Counted from the stretch's first letter, positions 8,890 through 17,971 are shown. The stretch is 64,000 nt of DNA from Bythopirellula goksoeyrii (GCF_008065115.1 NZ_CP042913.1:2826338-2890337), one strand, 5' to 3'. Notes: generated by a model not told the origin, from the sequence alone. Numbers and translations are program-made.

Positions 8890-10653
8890 CTACCCCTCTG
8901 CGTTTGGTTGGGAAACAGACTCTGCGATCTTGGCAGAGCCAAAAAGTACCGTTTCAACCAAGTATTGCAACAAACGTTGAAGGCACGCGGGTTCGATTTC
9001 ATTGGCAATGGAAAGAGCTTGCGTTTGATACTGTGCAACCAACTGATCCGCTTGGGAAAAAACATGGGACTGTACATATAGTTCCCGCACTTTCTCAACC
9101 TTTTCGTTGCTAGGAAGCGAAGTACCTACGAGTTGCATCAATTCCTGGCAATGACTTTCAGAGAGTCCGTCGATGGCCAATGCCCATAGCACGGTAGGTC
9201 GACCACCGAGAGTATCGAGCCCGGCATGCAACTTATTGTCTTGGTCACCTTGCCAATCTTTTAGATCATTCAGAATTTGAAATGCGATTCCCAAATATCG
9301 ACAGAACTCTCGGAGTCGCGATTGGTTTTCTCCCAGCGGGCCTGCGCATCGCAGGCCGCTAAGCAAAGCCGCCTCAAACGCGGGTGAAGTTTTCAGTGCG
9401 TAGATTTCTAAGGCATCTTGGACCGAGAGCAGTTTGTTCCGCGCATCTCGCCATAGTAACTCGGCCCCTTGCCCCTCGCTGAGTCGCAGATGGGCATCGG
9501 CTAAAATATCGACAATATCGCCCACAACATCGGCCCCAAGCGAAGCCGACTCACGACTCACTAGGCTATAGCCCAAGCCAATCAAATAATCGCCCACGTT
9601 GATGGCGGTAGGCAAGCCATGTGCACGATGCAACGTAGGCCTGCCGTACCGGAACTCATCAGCATCCTCGATGTCATCATGTACAAGCGATGCCTTGTGG
9701 AAAATCTCAATCGATAAGGCAACCCGGCGAACCGCATCAGGGATTTCTGGCTGACCATTTGATGTGGACCGATCTGACTCCGTTGGTTGGCTCATAGCTT
9801 GATAGGCGGCCAACGTGATGAAAGGTCGGGCATACTTTCCACCCAAAGCGAGAAAGTCATGGGCGATCGTTTCAGTCGCCGCAATTGGTTCCAATGCCGA
9901 AGCGCCCGCTCCATTCACTTCAGCGAGGCTAGGCCCGCCTCTCAGTCGAGGTACAAGTCGCACCAACTCTGCAGGTTCAAACATGGATCGAGCGGATCGC
10001 AAGATGGTCGCGTACCTGGATTCACGACTACAATGATCCAATGGAGTCCATCGCAATAGTTCAGCTACCCACTCGGAATCAAACGGGGAGCCACTTTCTT
10101 CATCCAATAGTGGGACTGCTAACGCGGGAACCCCTGAGAGTAGGATCATATCGAGTGCCTTCTCCAAGACGTCGAGACTCGCCACTCCCACGATCGCTTC
10201 GATCGAGTTGCTGAACAAGAGCTGCATGACTTCAGGCGAAGCCTCAGCAACATGTACCGTCACGCCCAAGGACTCCGCCTGGGAACGAACTTGGTCGAAC
10301 TCGCCATTGTTGACAGACTCTTTTGGCAACAGCATGAGCCGCCTCGGAAGAGGAACTGCTGTTACCCGAGTTCGCCAAAACTCGTTGGACAGCACAACCA
10401 TCGTCCAGCCGACATAGCATTCAGGAAGCTGGAGCTTTATGAGAATCAGTCGGGCAGCGGCTTCTAATTCTTCTTTGGAAAGACCTTGAGAGGGCTCGAA
10501 TTGCAACGAATGTTGAACGCATTCGCTACGGATAGTGTCGCGCAGATCAAGGTTCTCAGGAACCTGTTTCAGAAGACCTGCCGAGGCAGGATCCCCAGCG
10601 GAGAGTCCTCCCAACGACTCCTGAACCTGGACTTCGGTAGGATTCCCCGCCAC
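8890..10653 (-). CDS. DUF116-like domain fused to polyprenyl diphosphate synthase
   Basis: Residues 1-235 of this 587-residue protein resemble DUF116 (LMLLP, EAIVGVASLDVLEKAL, GVPALAVPLL) but lack the Cys cluster that DUF116 proteins usually carry. Residues 255-585 are a trans-type isoprenyl diphosphate synthase. The first Asp-rich motif is DDIED (residues 326-330) with the RYGRPTLH loop, and the second is reduced to NDLKD. Such enzymes build linear prenyl diphosphates from IPP. The start is GTG at 10651-10653, with an AGGA ribosome site about 8 nt before it. The neighbouring cyclase-like gene could take its product. Chain length cannot be judged reliably. Confidence 0.85.
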   Translation of the reverse strand: MAGNPTEVQVQESLGGLSAGDPASAGLLKQVPENLDLRDTIRSECVQHSLQFEPSQGLSKEELEAAARLILIKLQLPECYVGWTMVVLSNEFWRTRVTAVPLPRRLMLLPKESVNNGEFDQVRSQAESLGVTVHVAEASPEVMQLLFSNSIEAIVGVASLDVLEKALDMILLSGVPALAVPLLDEESGSPFDSEWVAELLRWTPLDHCSRESRYATILRSARSMFEPAELVRLVPRLRGGPSLAEVNGAGASALEPIAATETIAHDFLALGGKYARPFITLAAYQAMSQPTESDRSTSNGQPEIPDAVRRVALSIEIFHKASLVHDDIEDADEFRYGRPTLHRAHGLPTAINVGDYLIGLGYSLVSRESASLGADVVGDIVDILADAHLRLSEGQGAELLWRDARNKLLSVQDALEIYALKTSPAFEAALLSGLRCAGPLGENQSRLREFCRYLGIAFQILNDLKDWQGDQDNKLHAGLDTLGGRPTVLWALAIDGLSESHCQELMQLVGTSLPSNEKVEKVRELYVQSHVFSQADQLVAQYQTQALSIANEIEPACLQRLLQYLVETVLFGSAKIAESVSQPNAEG

Positions 10654-10800
10654 AGTTGTTTCCTCTTTCCTTCGAGAGTCCAGTCAATCCCACAACAATT
10701 CGATTCACAGCAACATCAACAAAGGCTGTGAATTCAACACATTACATATGCCTAAGAAAGCCGTCCATGGTCTACCAATCAATCTCGGGCGGCGACTTTC

Positions 10801-12753
10801 CTAAACGTGAACCGTATCAACGTCGGCCGTTTTAACCTCGTTAGCTCGACATGCCGCAGCCAACGTGTTTACGGCCAAGGAGCAAGCAAGCTGGCGATCA
10901 TGATACCATACTTTAGGGGGATATAAAGCGACAAGGGTGGGATCGAGCTGAGATAGGGTAGATGCAGCTTCGATCAGCCAAGAAAGACCGTCGTTGACGC
11001 TTGTCTGGACCGCCGGGATCCGGGCGGCAAAAGGTAGCAGGGACTTAATTGCGATGGCAGTTTCTTCAACGCTTCCGACAGAATGGACTTCGCGTTCTAC
11101 TGGCTTCTTACGGGTTACGGATTTAGGTGAGGGAACATGGCCGCTTCCCCAGCTACCAGAAGGAAACTGTACGTCGACTAGCCAGCGAACAGCACGTTGG
11201 GCCATTGTCGTTTGCCAAACCTGCATTTCGCTAAAGACACGCAAGACTTGTGCGGTGCCGATCACGGGATTGGCTCCTTGCGGATGGAACTCACTTCCAC
11301 TCCAAAGCGGCCACCAACTCCCCTCGGGCCTCTGCTGCGAATCAAGAAAGGCAAGGCCCTTGAGCAGATCACGTTCGATCGACTGGATCAAGGGATGGCT
11401 AGAGGCCGACTTGCGAAGAACCTTTTTCCACGCATTGAGTGCCAGCATGGCTTGGCATGTAACATCCGTCGAACTGATTTCCTGGGCCATCTTGCCCGAT
11501 CCGCGGAACGAAAGGGCCCAACCACCATCGCGGTTCTGCCTCTCAATCAACCAGCGAACTCCATCGAGTGCGGCCCCTGTGATTTCTGCAGTTCGGCATC
11601 GCGGCCACCGTCGTCGCCACTCGGCAAGAGCTATTAATGCACCTGCCGTGTCGAATGAATTTCCTACGGCTCCGGGGCAATGGGAACTCGGCCAACCAGC
11701 TGCATCGCCAGACCTGGAGGTGTCTTCTGACATTTGTGCCGACATCAACCAGCGGAGCGCTGCCTCTGCCTCGGGGGAAGGTTCGCCCGCCTGGCTGGAA
11801 GGTTCACCAAGATTCCAACCCAATGCCTGGAGTGCCAGCACGGTATTCGAAACATCCTTGTCAGGGCACACCGACCAACTCCCATCAGAACGCACCTTGC
11901 TCAAGAGATAGTTGGTACCCTTGCGAACTTGTGGATCTTCTGACTGTCCTTGGCTAGCGAGACATGCAATCACAAAGCTCGTGTAAAGTGTTGAACCAGA
12001 GAAACTACCATCAGCTGCTTGCACGCGAGCGAGTGCCACGTGACTTGGGCCCTCTGCTTGATGGCGAAGCCCTTTCGCAAGCGGATTGCGTGACGGAGAA
12101 TGATGATTCTTTGCTTGTCCTACTGCTACAACCAGCGGCAGCATGGAGCCGAATCCGGCAAGCCTTTGCATGCGGAAAAAAGATTCAGGTAAGCAGGCCA
12201 GCTCAAACGGCAGCGAAGGAACCTTGCGCCAAGGGACGATGTCTGCCATCGCACAGATTGCCAGTATTGCAGCCACAAAGGGTTTGTCGTCTGAAAAATG
12301 CTTTTTCAGGCCAGCGATGTCTCCTTGGGCTTCGATGTAGCTCTCTGCACTATGCAGCAAATTGGCATACTTGGCAGGAACCCCGGTCAGATGAAATGCT
12401 GCTTTGACCATCAAGGTTGCAGCCAACGTCGAATGGCCGCAATCAGCATCTCCCCAGCCACCATCTTCGTTTTGCTGCTCGGCAAGCCACCGGAGACTCT
12501 GGGAGAATAATTCGGACAACTCACTACGGACAAGCATGCCTGAGTGCCAACTATGCTCCAGCGCTGAGCCCTCTTCGGGTGTGTCATCCACATGCCGCTC
12601 GGCTAGCACCAGCGCACTAATAGCTGCAGCAGTACACAGAGGTGAACTCGATAGCTCCCCCGTCCAGTGATCGTGTTTGCGCTCTGCCAGAAGTTTCTGG
12701 CGTGCGGTAGAGTGAGCAGCGGCAAGCTGTTCACGTTCGACATGCATGGTCAT
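10801..12753 (-). CDS. Squalene/prenyl cyclase-like repeat protein lacking the DxDD acid
   Basis: A 650-residue alpha/alpha-barrel protein with several QW-type repeats (QQNEDGGWGD near 93-102, QNRDGGWAL, DVQFPSGSWGSG), as in squalene-hopene cyclases. It has SSSPLCTAAA near the start, a segment seen in planctomycete cyclase relatives. At the place of the protonating DxDD motif it reads DVSN (D300-V-S-N303), so the catalytic Asp is Ser. Chemistry different from squalene cyclisation is therefore likely. No membrane or signal segment is evident. Two in-frame ATGs (12753 and 12747) compete as the start. It is probably the first gene of the isoprenoid run, 147 bp upstream of the polyprenyl synthase. 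Confidence 0.8.
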   Translation of the reverse strand: MTMHVEREQLAAAHSTARQKLLAERKHDHWTGELSSSPLCTAAAISALVLAERHVDDTPEEGSALEHSWHSGMLVRSELSELFSQSLRWLAEQQNEDGGWGDADCGHSTLAATLMVKAAFHLTGVPAKYANLLHSAESYIEAQGDIAGLKKHFSDDKPFVAAILAICAMADIVPWRKVPSLPFELACLPESFFRMQRLAGFGSMLPLVVAVGQAKNHHSPSRNPLAKGLRHQAEGPSHVALARVQAADGSFSGSTLYTSFVIACLASQGQSEDPQVRKGTNYLLSKVRSDGSWSVCPDKDVSNTVLALQALGWNLGEPSSQAGEPSPEAEAALRWLMSAQMSEDTSRSGDAAGWPSSHCPGAVGNSFDTAGALIALAEWRRRWPRCRTAEITGAALDGVRWLIERQNRDGGWALSFRGSGKMAQEISSTDVTCQAMLALNAWKKVLRKSASSHPLIQSIERDLLKGLAFLDSQQRPEGSWWPLWSGSEFHPQGANPVIGTAQVLRVFSEMQVWQTTMAQRAVRWLVDVQFPSGSWGSGHVPSPKSVTRKKPVEREVHSVGSVEETAIAIKSLLPFAARIPAVQTSVNDGLSWLIEAASTLSQLDPTLVALYPPKVWYHDRQLACSLAVNTLAAACRANEVKTADVDTVHV

Positions 12754-12988
12754 ACGAGCCGATTGGCTCCGGGGTTGGCGGGACTGCCAGTGCTGCCCAC
12801 CGGCGTGTCCTCCATTTTAGGCATGCGGTGCGGACCTGTCGAGCAGCCTCGAATTGCTCGTTTCTCCGGGGATTTACAACGATTTGCTCGACCTGCTCCC
12901 TATCCAGTCGCTTGCATTGCCCCCTATGATGTAGGGGATTTCTTGGATCTCTTTCGATTTTTCGCTATTTTCAGTAAGGACATTGAAC

Positions 12989-14344
12989 ATGCAAGACCGC
13001 TACGCCGCTCGGCTTTCGGCCCTTGGTTTATCTATCATTCTTCTGGCAATCTCTGTTCCGCATACGATTGCTTCGGATTGGTCACGTTTTCGCGGGCCTA
13101 ATGGCTCAGGTGTGAGTCCCGACACCGAAACAATGCCTGCAACCTGGACAGACACCGAAAACGTCAAGTGGAGTATCGACCTGCCGGGGCCCGGCTCCTC
13201 GTGCCCCATCGTTGTGGGAGACAAAGTGTTCGTCACTTGCTGGAGTGGCTACGGGCTGGACCGCAACGAGCCAGGCGATCAGGAGGATCTCAAACGCCAT
13301 CTTGTATGCGTTAACCGTGAGAATGGTAAAGTGCTCTGGGATAAGTCGATTGATCCTTATCTCCCGGAGGATGAATATGGTGGTATGTTTGCCGAGCACG
13401 GCTATGCCTCACATACCCCAGTCTCCGACGGTGAAAAAGTCTATGCCTTCTTCGGCAAGACCGGCGTCGTCGCGTTTGATATGGATGGCAACAAGCTCTG
13501 GCAGACCAGCGTTGGCATGGAATCTGGGATTCAAAACTGGGGTACCGCTTCGAGTCCTTTGCTTTACAAGAATCTAGTCATCGTACCTGCTGCTGCTGAA
13601 AACCATGCGCTTGTGGCGCTCGACAAAGAAACGGGTAGTGAGGTCTGGAAGCAGGAGGCGGAAGGGTTTGCAGGAACCTGGGGCTCTCCCATTCTTGTTG
13701 ACGGACCGGACGGAGACAAACAGGTCGTTCTGGCTGTTCCCGGCGAAATATGGGCCTTTAATTCTGACAGTGGCAAACTCAAATGGTACTCCAAAGGCCC
13801 TGGCGATAATTCCTACACTTCGAGTGTGGTCACCTCCGACGGCAACATTTTCGCCCTCGGCAATCGTGATGGAGACACCATTGCCGTCAAAGTAGGGGGG
13901 AAAGGAGACGTCTCTGAATCGAACATCCTTTGGACAAGCCGCGAACGTGGCGGCATCGGCTCTCCGCTTGTGCATGATGGCCTGATCTACTGGATCAGCC
14001 GCGATATCGCCACCTGCATCGACGCCGCCACGGGTGAAGAAGTGTACCAGGAGCGCCTTGAAACTCCGCCAGCTGATGAGACTGCAGCAGAAGAAGCCGG
14101 AGGTCGGCGTGGTCGATTCTCCAACTCGAGTTATTCCTCCGTCGTCGCAGCCGATGGCAAACTGTACTTCATCACCCGGCAGGGACTGTGTTACGTATTG
14201 AAACTTGGGCCGGAGTTTGAACAGCTGGCAGTCAATAGATTCGGCAATGACGAAGGTGATTTTTCGGCGACCCCAGCGATCAGCGACGGAGAGCTATTTA
14301 TTCGGTCGAGTGAGAAGTTGTATTGTGTGGCGGAAAAGAAATGA
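12989..14344 (+). CDS. Secreted PQQ-like beta-propeller repeat protein
   Basis: The ATG at 12989 follows AAGGA by 8 nt, better than the in-frame TTG at 12983. The 451-residue product starts with a signal peptide (LGLSIILLAISVPHTIA) and continues into WSRFRGPNGSG, the usual opening of planctomycete PQQ-repeat proteins. Repeats of the form ALDKETGSEVWKQ and AFDMDGNKLWQTS build a beta-propeller as in BamB and quinoprotein dehydrogenases. The calcium and PQQ ligands of the dehydrogenases are not recognisable, so a structural or binding role is more likely than an enzyme. It is transcribed alone, divergently from the cyclase-like gene. Confidence 0.88.
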   Translation: MQDRYAARLSALGLSIILLAISVPHTIASDWSRFRGPNGSGVSPDTETMPATWTDTENVKWSIDLPGPGSSCPIVVGDKVFVTCWSGYGLDRNEPGDQEDLKRHLVCVNRENGKVLWDKSIDPYLPEDEYGGMFAEHGYASHTPVSDGEKVYAFFGKTGVVAFDMDGNKLWQTSVGMESGIQNWGTASSPLLYKNLVIVPAAAENHALVALDKETGSEVWKQEAEGFAGTWGSPILVDGPDGDKQVVLAVPGEIWAFNSDSGKLKWYSKGPGDNSYTSSVVTSDGNIFALGNRDGDTIAVKVGGKGDVSESNILWTSRERGGIGSPLVHDGLIYWISRDIATCIDAATGEEVYQERLETPPADETAAEEAGGRRGRFSNSSYSSVVAADGKLYFITRQGLCYVLKLGPEFEQLAVNRFGNDEGDFSATPAISDGELFIRSSEKLYCVAEKK

Positions 14345-14362
14345 ATACTGCGGAATCCAATG

Positions 14363-14609
14363 GTGTCTGCTGCAATAATCGTATGGCCCACACCAGACAA
14401 AACCCCGCCCGAATGGTTTGCTGAGTTCGAGGTGTCGCGAAAACCCACCCTGAAAGAACGGTTCCGCTATGGTTTCGTCCGCACCTATCGCCCTTGCTAG
14501 ACGATGCCCCGTATCGCTCGTTCGACTCGATGGAAGAATACCGGCAGTGGTGCGAAGAAAATCTCCCAGATTGGTTGGCTATGGTCGCGAAAGCAGCGCT
14601 GAGGCTTGA
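14363..14609 (+). pseudogene. Decayed remnant of a small gene
   Basis: Downstream of the PQQ-repeat gene, translated pieces look like protein but lie in different frames. From GTG 14363, one frame gives a run ending RYGF before a stop. A second frame gives LLDDAPYRSFDSMEEYRQW followed by ENLPDW. That peptide would continue as LGYG if one base were restored near 14578. The pattern fits a short planctomycete gene broken by at least two frameshifts. Product and function are unknown, and the reading relies on memory of similar peptides rather than a search. Confidence 0.4.
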
Positions 14610-14629
14610 GTCATGACATTCCCCCTTAG

Positions 14630-14650
14630 CCGGACCGCCACGCGGTCCGG
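14630..14650. repeat. GC-rich extragenic palindrome
   Basis: CCGGACCGC, loop CAC, then GCGGTCCGG: a perfect 9-bp stem with a 3-nt loop. It is followed at once by a second palindrome. It belongs to a set of CCGG-ended hairpins also found on the far side of the BlaR1/BlaI-type pair. Confidence 0.7.
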
Positions 14651-14656
14651 GATTTC

Positions 14657-14678
14657 CCGGAGGGCAGTGGCCCTCCGG
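14657..14678. repeat. GC-rich extragenic palindrome (CCGGAGGGC type)
   Basis: CCGGAGGGC, loop AGTG, GCCCTCCGG: a 9-bp perfect stem. A third small stem, CTAGGA/TCCTAG (14679-14696), follows and includes the end of the M56 peptidase gene. The same CCGGAGGG/CCCTCCGG core recurs at 17910-17930. It may act as a terminator for the converging transcripts, but no T-run follows. Confidence 0.7.
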
Positions 14679-14692
14679 CTAGGAGCGAAATC

Positions 14693-17461
14693 CTAGCGTT
14701 GAATCGGTGTCTTGTCTTCAAAAACGCCATTCTCATAGGCGTCATCGTCCAGGGCTTCGATCCCAATATCCAATTTCTCGTTTAATTTCTCAGGGTCCTC
14801 CGGCACAAAGACGCCATTTTCGTATGAATCACGGTCCGCACCATCTGCAGGGGGTGTCGCAGGAGTGAATTCAGTTGATTTCCGCGGGTGGGATTTTTTC
14901 TCATCGTCACTCGGTGGTGGGGATTGCATCAGTCTGCCCTTTGCTATTTCTTGTTCCTTTTGCATCCGCAATTCTAACTCCAACACTTCGCCTTCTTTGA
15001 GCTCGTGTGTGGGCAATGCATCCCTATCCTCTTCGGTGCGGATATTATCATACGTGGTAGCTTGCCAGCCCGGCTGGCCCTCGCTGCCCGGCACACTGGC
15101 ATAAAACAGATAGTTCCCCGCAGGAACTTGTTTCTCGCCGATGCCCTCCGGAGAGAATTCCACTATGTTTGGAGTGAAGTAATGGTGGTTGCGACGGGGC
15201 CGTGGCGAGGGATTCACAAATCCTTTGGTTGGCTTTTCAAAATTAAGGGGCTCACCTGTTTTGTCGTCAATCAACTGAATCCGGACGCGCCCGCCGCGAG
15301 TCATCAATAAATCAGGTGTCTCGGTCGTCTCACCGCGTTTTAGCGCGACACCTTCGATACCTTGTGTGACCCAGCCAGCAGTTTCAGCTACACATGAATA
15401 CTTTCCAGAGGGAAGCGACTCGAAACGGTAATTTCCCTCTTTGTCAGTTCGGGCTCCGGTGGTCTGGAAATTGAACTCCCATCCCCAGTCAGGGGTCATG
15501 TCACGTTGCAAGCGAACGTCGACATTTTTGGCAGGTTCGGGAGCCTTTCCTGCCTCCTGCGTGACCACTCGTCCCGTTAGCACAGCCCCGGGCTGCAATT
15601 CTACGTCTATACGACCCGGAATCTTGTCGATCGCTACCCGCTTCATGGCGAAGTCTGGATGCTTGACCCATAGCCAGCGGACCCAGGGTTTACCATCGTT
15701 TCCTGCGTAGGTTGACATGGCCGAACTGCCAGCCTGTTGGCTCTGCTCGAAATCACGTTTCATTTGTTCGGCATCGTAGGCAGCCAAATCGTCGATAGCA
15801 TACTCGCCATTCGAGTCCGTCATTGCGGTGTTGATGTCGCCTGGAATACCACGAATCCTAGGCAAGGTACCTGCACTAACCCGGGCACCGACGACTGGCT
15901 CCCCTTGTCCATCGACAATCCGTCCTCGAAGGGGTTGAGCTGGAGGCATCTGATGGACGTAGGCCTCGCCATGTCGAGCAACTTCTGAGGACATTGAATT
16001 TCCGACGAAACCTGGCACGCGATTTGGCTCTCGGGAAATCACTGTAATGACGCGAATATTCTTGGGAAGAAAATAGTTATTGTCCGGCAATCCATCGGGG
16101 AATTCTTTCTCGATATCGATCACATCTTTAAACCAATATCTTCCTTCAGAATCTGTCGCGGTTGAGAAAATCACTTGCGATTCTCCATCTATACCCCTAA
16201 AGCGAGCGGCATACACCTCGACTCTTGTGTTAGGAAGTGGCTTGCCATTCTCATTGACGCAAATACCGAAGATCGTATTTGGCTGACGATTCTCGTAGAG
16301 CTTTGAGAAAAGTTTGTTTGTTCTTTCCCAGGCAGTATTCTCCGCTGCAGGTGTTTCCTTTATTACAGGTTGAGTTTCCTCTGTCTCGGCTACCTCCGCT
16401 TGCGACTCAAATGTCGGCTCCGCCGGCGTCAAAGTCACCAGTGACAACCCTCCCGCCAGCCCCAGCAGCACAACCAAAGACCCTACCCACCACTGCCGTG
16501 AACAACTCCGCAGGATCGTCAGTTTTTCATCCAACAACAGCGCTAACCGCTGCTTGAGCTGCGAGCGGGTCTCCCACAGCCCCACCGACGAAGCCAATCT
16601 CGGCACGCGACTTGTACTCGTATAACGAGCCAACTCCACCAACTCCTCGGCATACACGCTGCGGCTGGTAAGCTCTGCGGCAGCGGTGTCGGCAAGCACT
16701 TCTTGGTCGAGTCGCACTCGGCGTCGCCATAGCCAAAAGAGTGGGTGCGCCCACAGCACAACCATCAGCATTCGCAGTCCGGCCATCAACGACAGGTCGC
16801 GATGTTGCAGGTGGGCAAGTTCATGGGCCAGCACAGAGCGTATCTGACCGGTGCGAGCTTGTTCGACCAACGTGCGCGGCAGCAAGATAACCGGATCGAT
16901 CAGTCCTACAGCAACCGCTACAGGCAGCTTGCTTAGCACTTTTACCGAAGGAATCGGTCTCTCCGCTGGTGTCAACTCAGTGAGTAGTATCTGTATCTTC
17001 TCAGGCGCCACCTCACCGACTCTTCGCAATCGCCGCACTTGCCATGCCCCTAGGGCAAGCCAGACAACGACGATTGCCGAACCAATCAAGTACAAATAGA
17101 TCGAAACTGCAGCCCAATCGATCTCGATAGGTTGCACCTCCGAGACCGTGCCTCTTGAGTTTTGGACAGACATGTTCTGGGCCTGCGGCGTTGGAAAATC
17201 TGTGATTTGATTTTCAGGCACATTCGTGATCAGAGTCCGCGTCGCAACCAATGGGGCAGGGGAGCGCAAATGCCAGGTGGACCAACTGGGGAGTGCGCAC
17301 AATAGGGCGAGCAAACCGAGACCACCCGCCGTCGCCCAGGCGAGTGCCATTCGTCGGGCGGGTTGACCCGCGAAGAGGCAAGCCAAGAGTTCGGCCCCCA
17401 GGAGCAGCGTCGCCAACAAGTAAAAATCTCCGAGCCACCGCGTAACTTCGAGCGTGTTCAT
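14693..17461 (-). CDS. BlaR1-type M56 metallopeptidase with C-terminal carboxypeptidase-regulatory-like domains
   Basis: A 922-residue membrane protein. Membrane helices lie at about 12-32, 40-58 and 117-139. A cytoplasmic zinc-peptidase segment has HELAHLQH (HELAH at 213-217), and another helix lies near 330-350. Instead of a penicillin-sensing domain, the outer part (about 400-830) holds several carboxypeptidase-regulatory-like beta-sandwich units (ICVNENGKPLPNTRVEV, IVDGQGEPVVGARVS). In BlaR1 systems ligand sensing activates the protease, which removes the BlaI repressor. The matching repressor gene is 3 bp upstream. The signal here is unknown, and beta-lactam sensing is not supported. Confidence 0.85.
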   Translation of the reverse strand: MNTLEVTRWLGDFYLLATLLLGAELLACLFAGQPARRMALAWATAGGLGLLALLCALPSWSTWHLRSPAPLVATRTLITNVPENQITDFPTPQAQNMSVQNSRGTVSEVQPIEIDWAAVSIYLYLIGSAIVVVWLALGAWQVRRLRRVGEVAPEKIQILLTELTPAERPIPSVKVLSKLPVAVAVGLIDPVILLPRTLVEQARTGQIRSVLAHELAHLQHRDLSLMAGLRMLMVVLWAHPLFWLWRRRVRLDQEVLADTAAAELTSRSVYAEELVELARYTSTSRVPRLASSVGLWETRSQLKQRLALLLDEKLTILRSCSRQWWVGSLVVLLGLAGGLSLVTLTPAEPTFESQAEVAETEETQPVIKETPAAENTAWERTNKLFSKLYENRQPNTIFGICVNENGKPLPNTRVEVYAARFRGIDGESQVIFSTATDSEGRYWFKDVIDIEKEFPDGLPDNNYFLPKNIRVITVISREPNRVPGFVGNSMSSEVARHGEAYVHQMPPAQPLRGRIVDGQGEPVVGARVSAGTLPRIRGIPGDINTAMTDSNGEYAIDDLAAYDAEQMKRDFEQSQQAGSSAMSTYAGNDGKPWVRWLWVKHPDFAMKRVAIDKIPGRIDVELQPGAVLTGRVVTQEAGKAPEPAKNVDVRLQRDMTPDWGWEFNFQTTGARTDKEGNYRFESLPSGKYSCVAETAGWVTQGIEGVALKRGETTETPDLLMTRGGRVRIQLIDDKTGEPLNFEKPTKGFVNPSPRPRRNHHYFTPNIVEFSPEGIGEKQVPAGNYLFYASVPGSEGQPGWQATTYDNIRTEEDRDALPTHELKEGEVLELELRMQKEQEIAKGRLMQSPPPSDDEKKSHPRKSTEFTPATPPADGADRDSYENGVFVPEDPEKLNEKLDIGIEALDDDAYENGVFEDKTPIQR

Positions 17462-17464
17462 GGC

Positions 17465-17866
17465 CTATACCTTCTTGTTTTTGCAGTGGGATCTTTCTTT
17501 AGCTTCCGCCAGCATCGCTTCCAGCTGAGCCAATTCGTCGGCAGTAATCTTGCGTTTTCCCAGCGCGTGGACGAGATATTCATCGAGAGCCCCGTCGAAC
17601 ACTCGGTCGAGAAAGCCGGTCGCCAGTTGGCGGAGCGTTTTTTCGCGGGTGATCGCGGGGAGATAGACGTAGGCTTTCCCTTCGCTGCGGTGAGTGACCA
17701 AGCCCTTCTGTTCCATTACTTGCAAAAGTGACAGCACCGTGGTGTAAGCCAGATCCTCCCCACTGGCATTTAGGGAGTCGCAAATCTCACGCACTGTAGC
17801 TTCGTCGTGCTCCCAGAGCACTTTGAGGGCTTCCAATTCACGGTCAGTGGGCTGAATGTCATTCAT
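17465..17866 (-). CDS. BlaI/MecI-family transcriptional repressor
   Basis: A 133-residue winged-helix repressor. It opens with PTDRELEALKVLW and has ATVREICDSLN as the recognition region, then YTTVLSLLQVMEQKGLV, all typical of the Penicillinase_R family. A C-terminal dimerisation helix follows. Two 18-bp dyads (17972-17989 and 18004-18021) lie 106-155 bp upstream of its start and are good candidates for its own operators, so the operon would be self-repressed. The M56 protease gene follows after 3 bp and presumably cleaves this protein upon signal. Confidence 0.93.
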   Translation of the reverse strand: MNDIQPTDRELEALKVLWEHDEATVREICDSLNASGEDLAYTTVLSLLQVMEQKGLVTHRSEGKAYVYLPAITREKTLRQLATGFLDRVFDGALDEYLVHALGKRKITADELAQLEAMLAEAKERSHCKNKKV

Positions 17867-17909
17867 CTCTGCTCTTTCTTATTCGATTCCTTCAGCCTCT
17901 GCATCCCAG

Positions 17910-17930
17910 CCGGAGGGCCACACCCTCCGG
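17910..17930. repeat. GC-rich extragenic palindrome (CCGGAGGG type)
   Basis: CCGGAGGG, loop CCACA, CCCTCCGG. The stem is the same as in the palindrome at 14657-14678, on the other side of the BlaR1/BlaI-type pair. Confidence 0.7.
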
Positions 17931-17937
17931 TCCATTC

Positions 17938-17959
17938 CCGGAGCCAAGGGTGGCTCCGG
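17938..17959. repeat. GC-rich extragenic palindrome
   Basis: CCGGAGCCA, loop AGGG, TGGCTCCGG: a perfect 9-bp stem lying 8 bp after the previous palindrome and 12 bp before the first BlaI-type dyad. It is a member of the same repeat family. Confidence 0.7.
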
Positions 17960-17971
17960 CTAAGGGATTGT

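Noticed and set aside
10994-11911. 305-residue frame antisense to the cyclase-like gene
   Set aside because: No family resemblance; Ser/Pro/Arg-rich composition typical of shadow frames.
10801-12753. Classical squalene-hopene cyclase and hopanoid locus
   Set aside because: The DxDD motif is absent and no other hopanoid genes (such as hpnC/D/E) are in the window.
14693-17866. Beta-lactam resistance regulators
   Set aside because: The pair has the BlaR1/BlaI form, but there is no penicillin-binding sensor and no beta-lactamase gene near it.
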